A stretch of 64,000 nucleotides of DNA from Bin87 sp965115825 (lineage in GTDB: Bacteria; Chloroflexota; Dehalococcoidia; Lucifugimonadales; UBA3495): positions 2,170,001 to 2,234,000 of the forward strand of contig OZ220464.1 of assembly GCA_965115825.1 (NCBI GenBank), in the 5' to 3' direction. The notes under the pieces were generated by a model, which was given only the letters and a program-made list of their open reading frames with translations, had not been told where the DNA came from and searched no databases. Made by a program: the position numbers and the translations under genes. Below are positions 62,688-64,000 of the stretch, in pieces; the first letter of the stretch is position 1; every line of letters begins with the position of its first letter.

Positions 62688-64000
62688 ATGACCTCTTCAT
62701 CTCCATCGCGCCCCTACCGCATCGCGGCCATACTGGGCGCGATGCTCCTGCCGGTGGCGGCTTTCTTGACGTGGCCGCACATTGCCCAGGCCGCCGGGGT
62801 TGACCCTGAAACGCAGTTCGTTCTTAACACCTTCGCTTTCTTGGTCTGGGGCGCCTTGGTGATGTGGATGTGCGCCGGTTTCACCATGCTGGAAGCCGGT
62901 TCCGTCCGTACCAAGAATGCCTCCATGATCTGCTTGAAAAACATCGGCCTCTACTCCATCGCCGGGTTGGCGTTTTACTTCATCGGCTACAACCTGATGT
63001 ACAACGACGTCCAGTCAGTCATTGGCACGGTAGTCTGGCCGCTTTACGGCCCGTCCTCCGCGGAAATCGCGTTGCTGGGGGGAGATGAATCCGCTCTGCG
63101 CGGCGTCCTTGACACCGGCTATTCGGTGATGTCCGACTGGTTCTTCCAGATGGTATTCGTAGCCACCACCGCCTCCATCGTGTCCGGCACGCTGGCCGAG
63201 CGGGTCAATATGTGGGGCTTCTTCATCTTCACCCTGCTGCTCACCGGCTTCATCTACCCTGTCATCGGCGCGTGGACCTGGGGCGGCGGCTGGCTGGCGG
63301 AGATGGGATTCCAGGACTTTGCCGGGTCAACCATCGTGCACAGTACCGGCGGTTGGGCTGCCTTGGCCGGCGCCTTAATAGTCGGCCCGCGTCTGGGCAA
63401 GTTCCGGCGCGACGGCGCGACCCGCCCCACACCGCCGTCCAACGTGGTTCTGGTTACCTTGGGCGTCTTCATCTTGTGGCTGGGTTGGTTCGGCTTCAAT
63501 GGCGGCTCCCAGCTGGCCCTGGGTTCGGCGACGGACGTGGTAGCCATGAGCAACATCCTGGTGAATACCAACTTGGCCGCGGCGGCCGGCGTAGTAACCG
63601 CGCTGACCTTGTCCCGCCTTTTCTTTAGGCGCATCGACCTTATGGTCTGCCTCAACGGAGCATTGGCCGGGCTGGTCTCCATCACGGCCGGCCCTGACAT
63701 CGTGCCTCACTTCTGGGCTGTAGTCATCGGCATTGTCGGCGGCGTCATCAGCACCGGCGGAACCAGGCTGCTCGAAATCGTCAAGGTTGACGACGTGGTT
63801 GGCGCAGTGCCCGTTCACCTCTTTGCCGGAGTGTGGGGCACCGTCGCCGTTTGCATCGCCGCCGGCGGCAACATCGGCGTTCAGCTATTGGGCATCGCCG
63901 CCATCGGCGCCTTCGTTTTCGGCCTGTCCCTGGCCGTCTGGTTCATCCTCTCGAAGACCATCGGCGCGCGCGTGCCCGAAAACGTGGAACGCCTGGGCCA
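62688..64000 (+). CDS. amt: Ammonium transporter, 3' end beyond the window
   Basis: The frame opens with ATG at 62688 and stays open to the last base, so the C-terminus is missing. The product begins MTSSSPSRPYRIAAILGAML with a signal-like hydrophobic segment and then the Amt fold: VLNTFAFLVWGALVMWMCAGFTMLEAGSVRTKN, FFQMVFVATTASIVSGTLAERVN, FAGSTIVHSTGGWAALAGALIVGPRLGKF and FILWLGWFGFNGGSQLA. The pore His lies in IVHSTGG. Amt conducts ammonium and is usually paired with GlnK, which would lie beyond the window. At least 437 residues are encoded here. Confidence 0.95.
   Translation, partial: MTSSSPSRPYRIAAILGAMLLPVAAFLTWPHIAQAAGVDPETQFVLNTFAFLVWGALVMWMCAGFTMLEAGSVRTKNASMICLKNIGLYSIAGLAFYFIGYNLMYNDVQSVIGTVVWPLYGPSSAEIALLGGDESALRGVLDTGYSVMSDWFFQMVFVATTASIVSGTLAERVNMWGFFIFTLLLTGFIYPVIGAWTWGGGWLAEMGFQDFAGSTIVHSTGGWAALAGALIVGPRLGKFRRDGATRPTPPSNVVLVTLGVFILWLGWFGFNGGSQLALGSATDVVAMSNILVNTNLAAAAGVVTALTLSRLFFRRIDLMVCLNGALAGLVSITAGPDIVPHFWAVVIGIVGGVISTGGTRLLEIVKVDDVVGAVPVHLFAGVWGTVAVCIAAGGNIGVQLLGIAAIGAFVFGLSLAVWFILSKTIGARVPENVERLG

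Overview
The window looks like a chromosomal segment of a GC-rich bacterium, most likely an uncultured Chloroflexota (Dehalococcoidia or SAR202-like). This is an inference. It rests on a fused AccD-AccA carboxyltransferase, a 23S rRNA gene with no 16S beside it, several LLM flavin-dependent oxidoreductases and CaiB-type CoA-transferases, a GlcDEF glycolate oxidase cluster, and many secreted proteins with Thr/Pro-rich stalks. Promoters are sigma70-like and translation starts usually have a clear Shine-Dalgarno.

Layout. 0-7 kb: a CorC-type transporter, a histidine phosphatase, tilS and accDA on +, then a split MIP18/Mrp Fe-S pair on -. 7-12 kb: a large surface protein (FN3/Ig-like) behind an unusual leader that begins with five 16-bp GC repeats; a strong terminator; a coiled-coil protein; tRNA-Trp. 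12-17 kb (-): pyk, an LLM oxidoreductase, an MBL-fold protein, and bioY with a palindrome over its promoter. 17-28 kb: an LRR lipoprotein bracketed by dispersed repeats, polX, an unknown protein, rpsA (-), valS, a lipoprotein, aroE-aroC. 28-42 kb: a Uma2 nuclease, then DUF1501-DUF1800-NHL-glcD, a PLD-nuclease/P-loop ATPase gene, glcE-glcF, an HNH nuclease, a glyoxylate-type aminotransferase and an SDR. 42-50 kb (-): trpD, trpC, trpF and trpB interleaved with three secreted or membrane protein genes; trpA is absent here. 50-57.6 kb: an amidohydrolase, oligopeptidase B, an SRPBCC protein, two CaiB CoA-transferases, an LLM oxidoreductase and an ABM protein. 57.7-61.2 kb (-): 23S rRNA and initiator tRNA with their own promoter, processing stem and terminator. 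61.2-64 kb: enoyl-CoA hydratase (-), a MOSC protein and amt, which runs off the window.

How the genes fit together. GlcDEF would oxidise glycolate to glyoxylate, and the nearby aminotransferase could convert glyoxylate to glycine. AroE/AroC feed chorismate to the Trp genes. BioY supplies biotin, the cofactor needed by the AccDA carboxylase. The CaiB/LLM/ABM cassette suggests catabolism of CoA-activated organic acids.

The best candidate for something undescribed is the 696-codon PLD-nuclease/P-loop ATPase gene placed cleanly between glcD and glcE. Other points worth a look are the repeat-started leader at 7.1 kb, the trpF-tail duplication bracketing an inserted gene in the trp cluster, and the composite repeats around the LRR gene.
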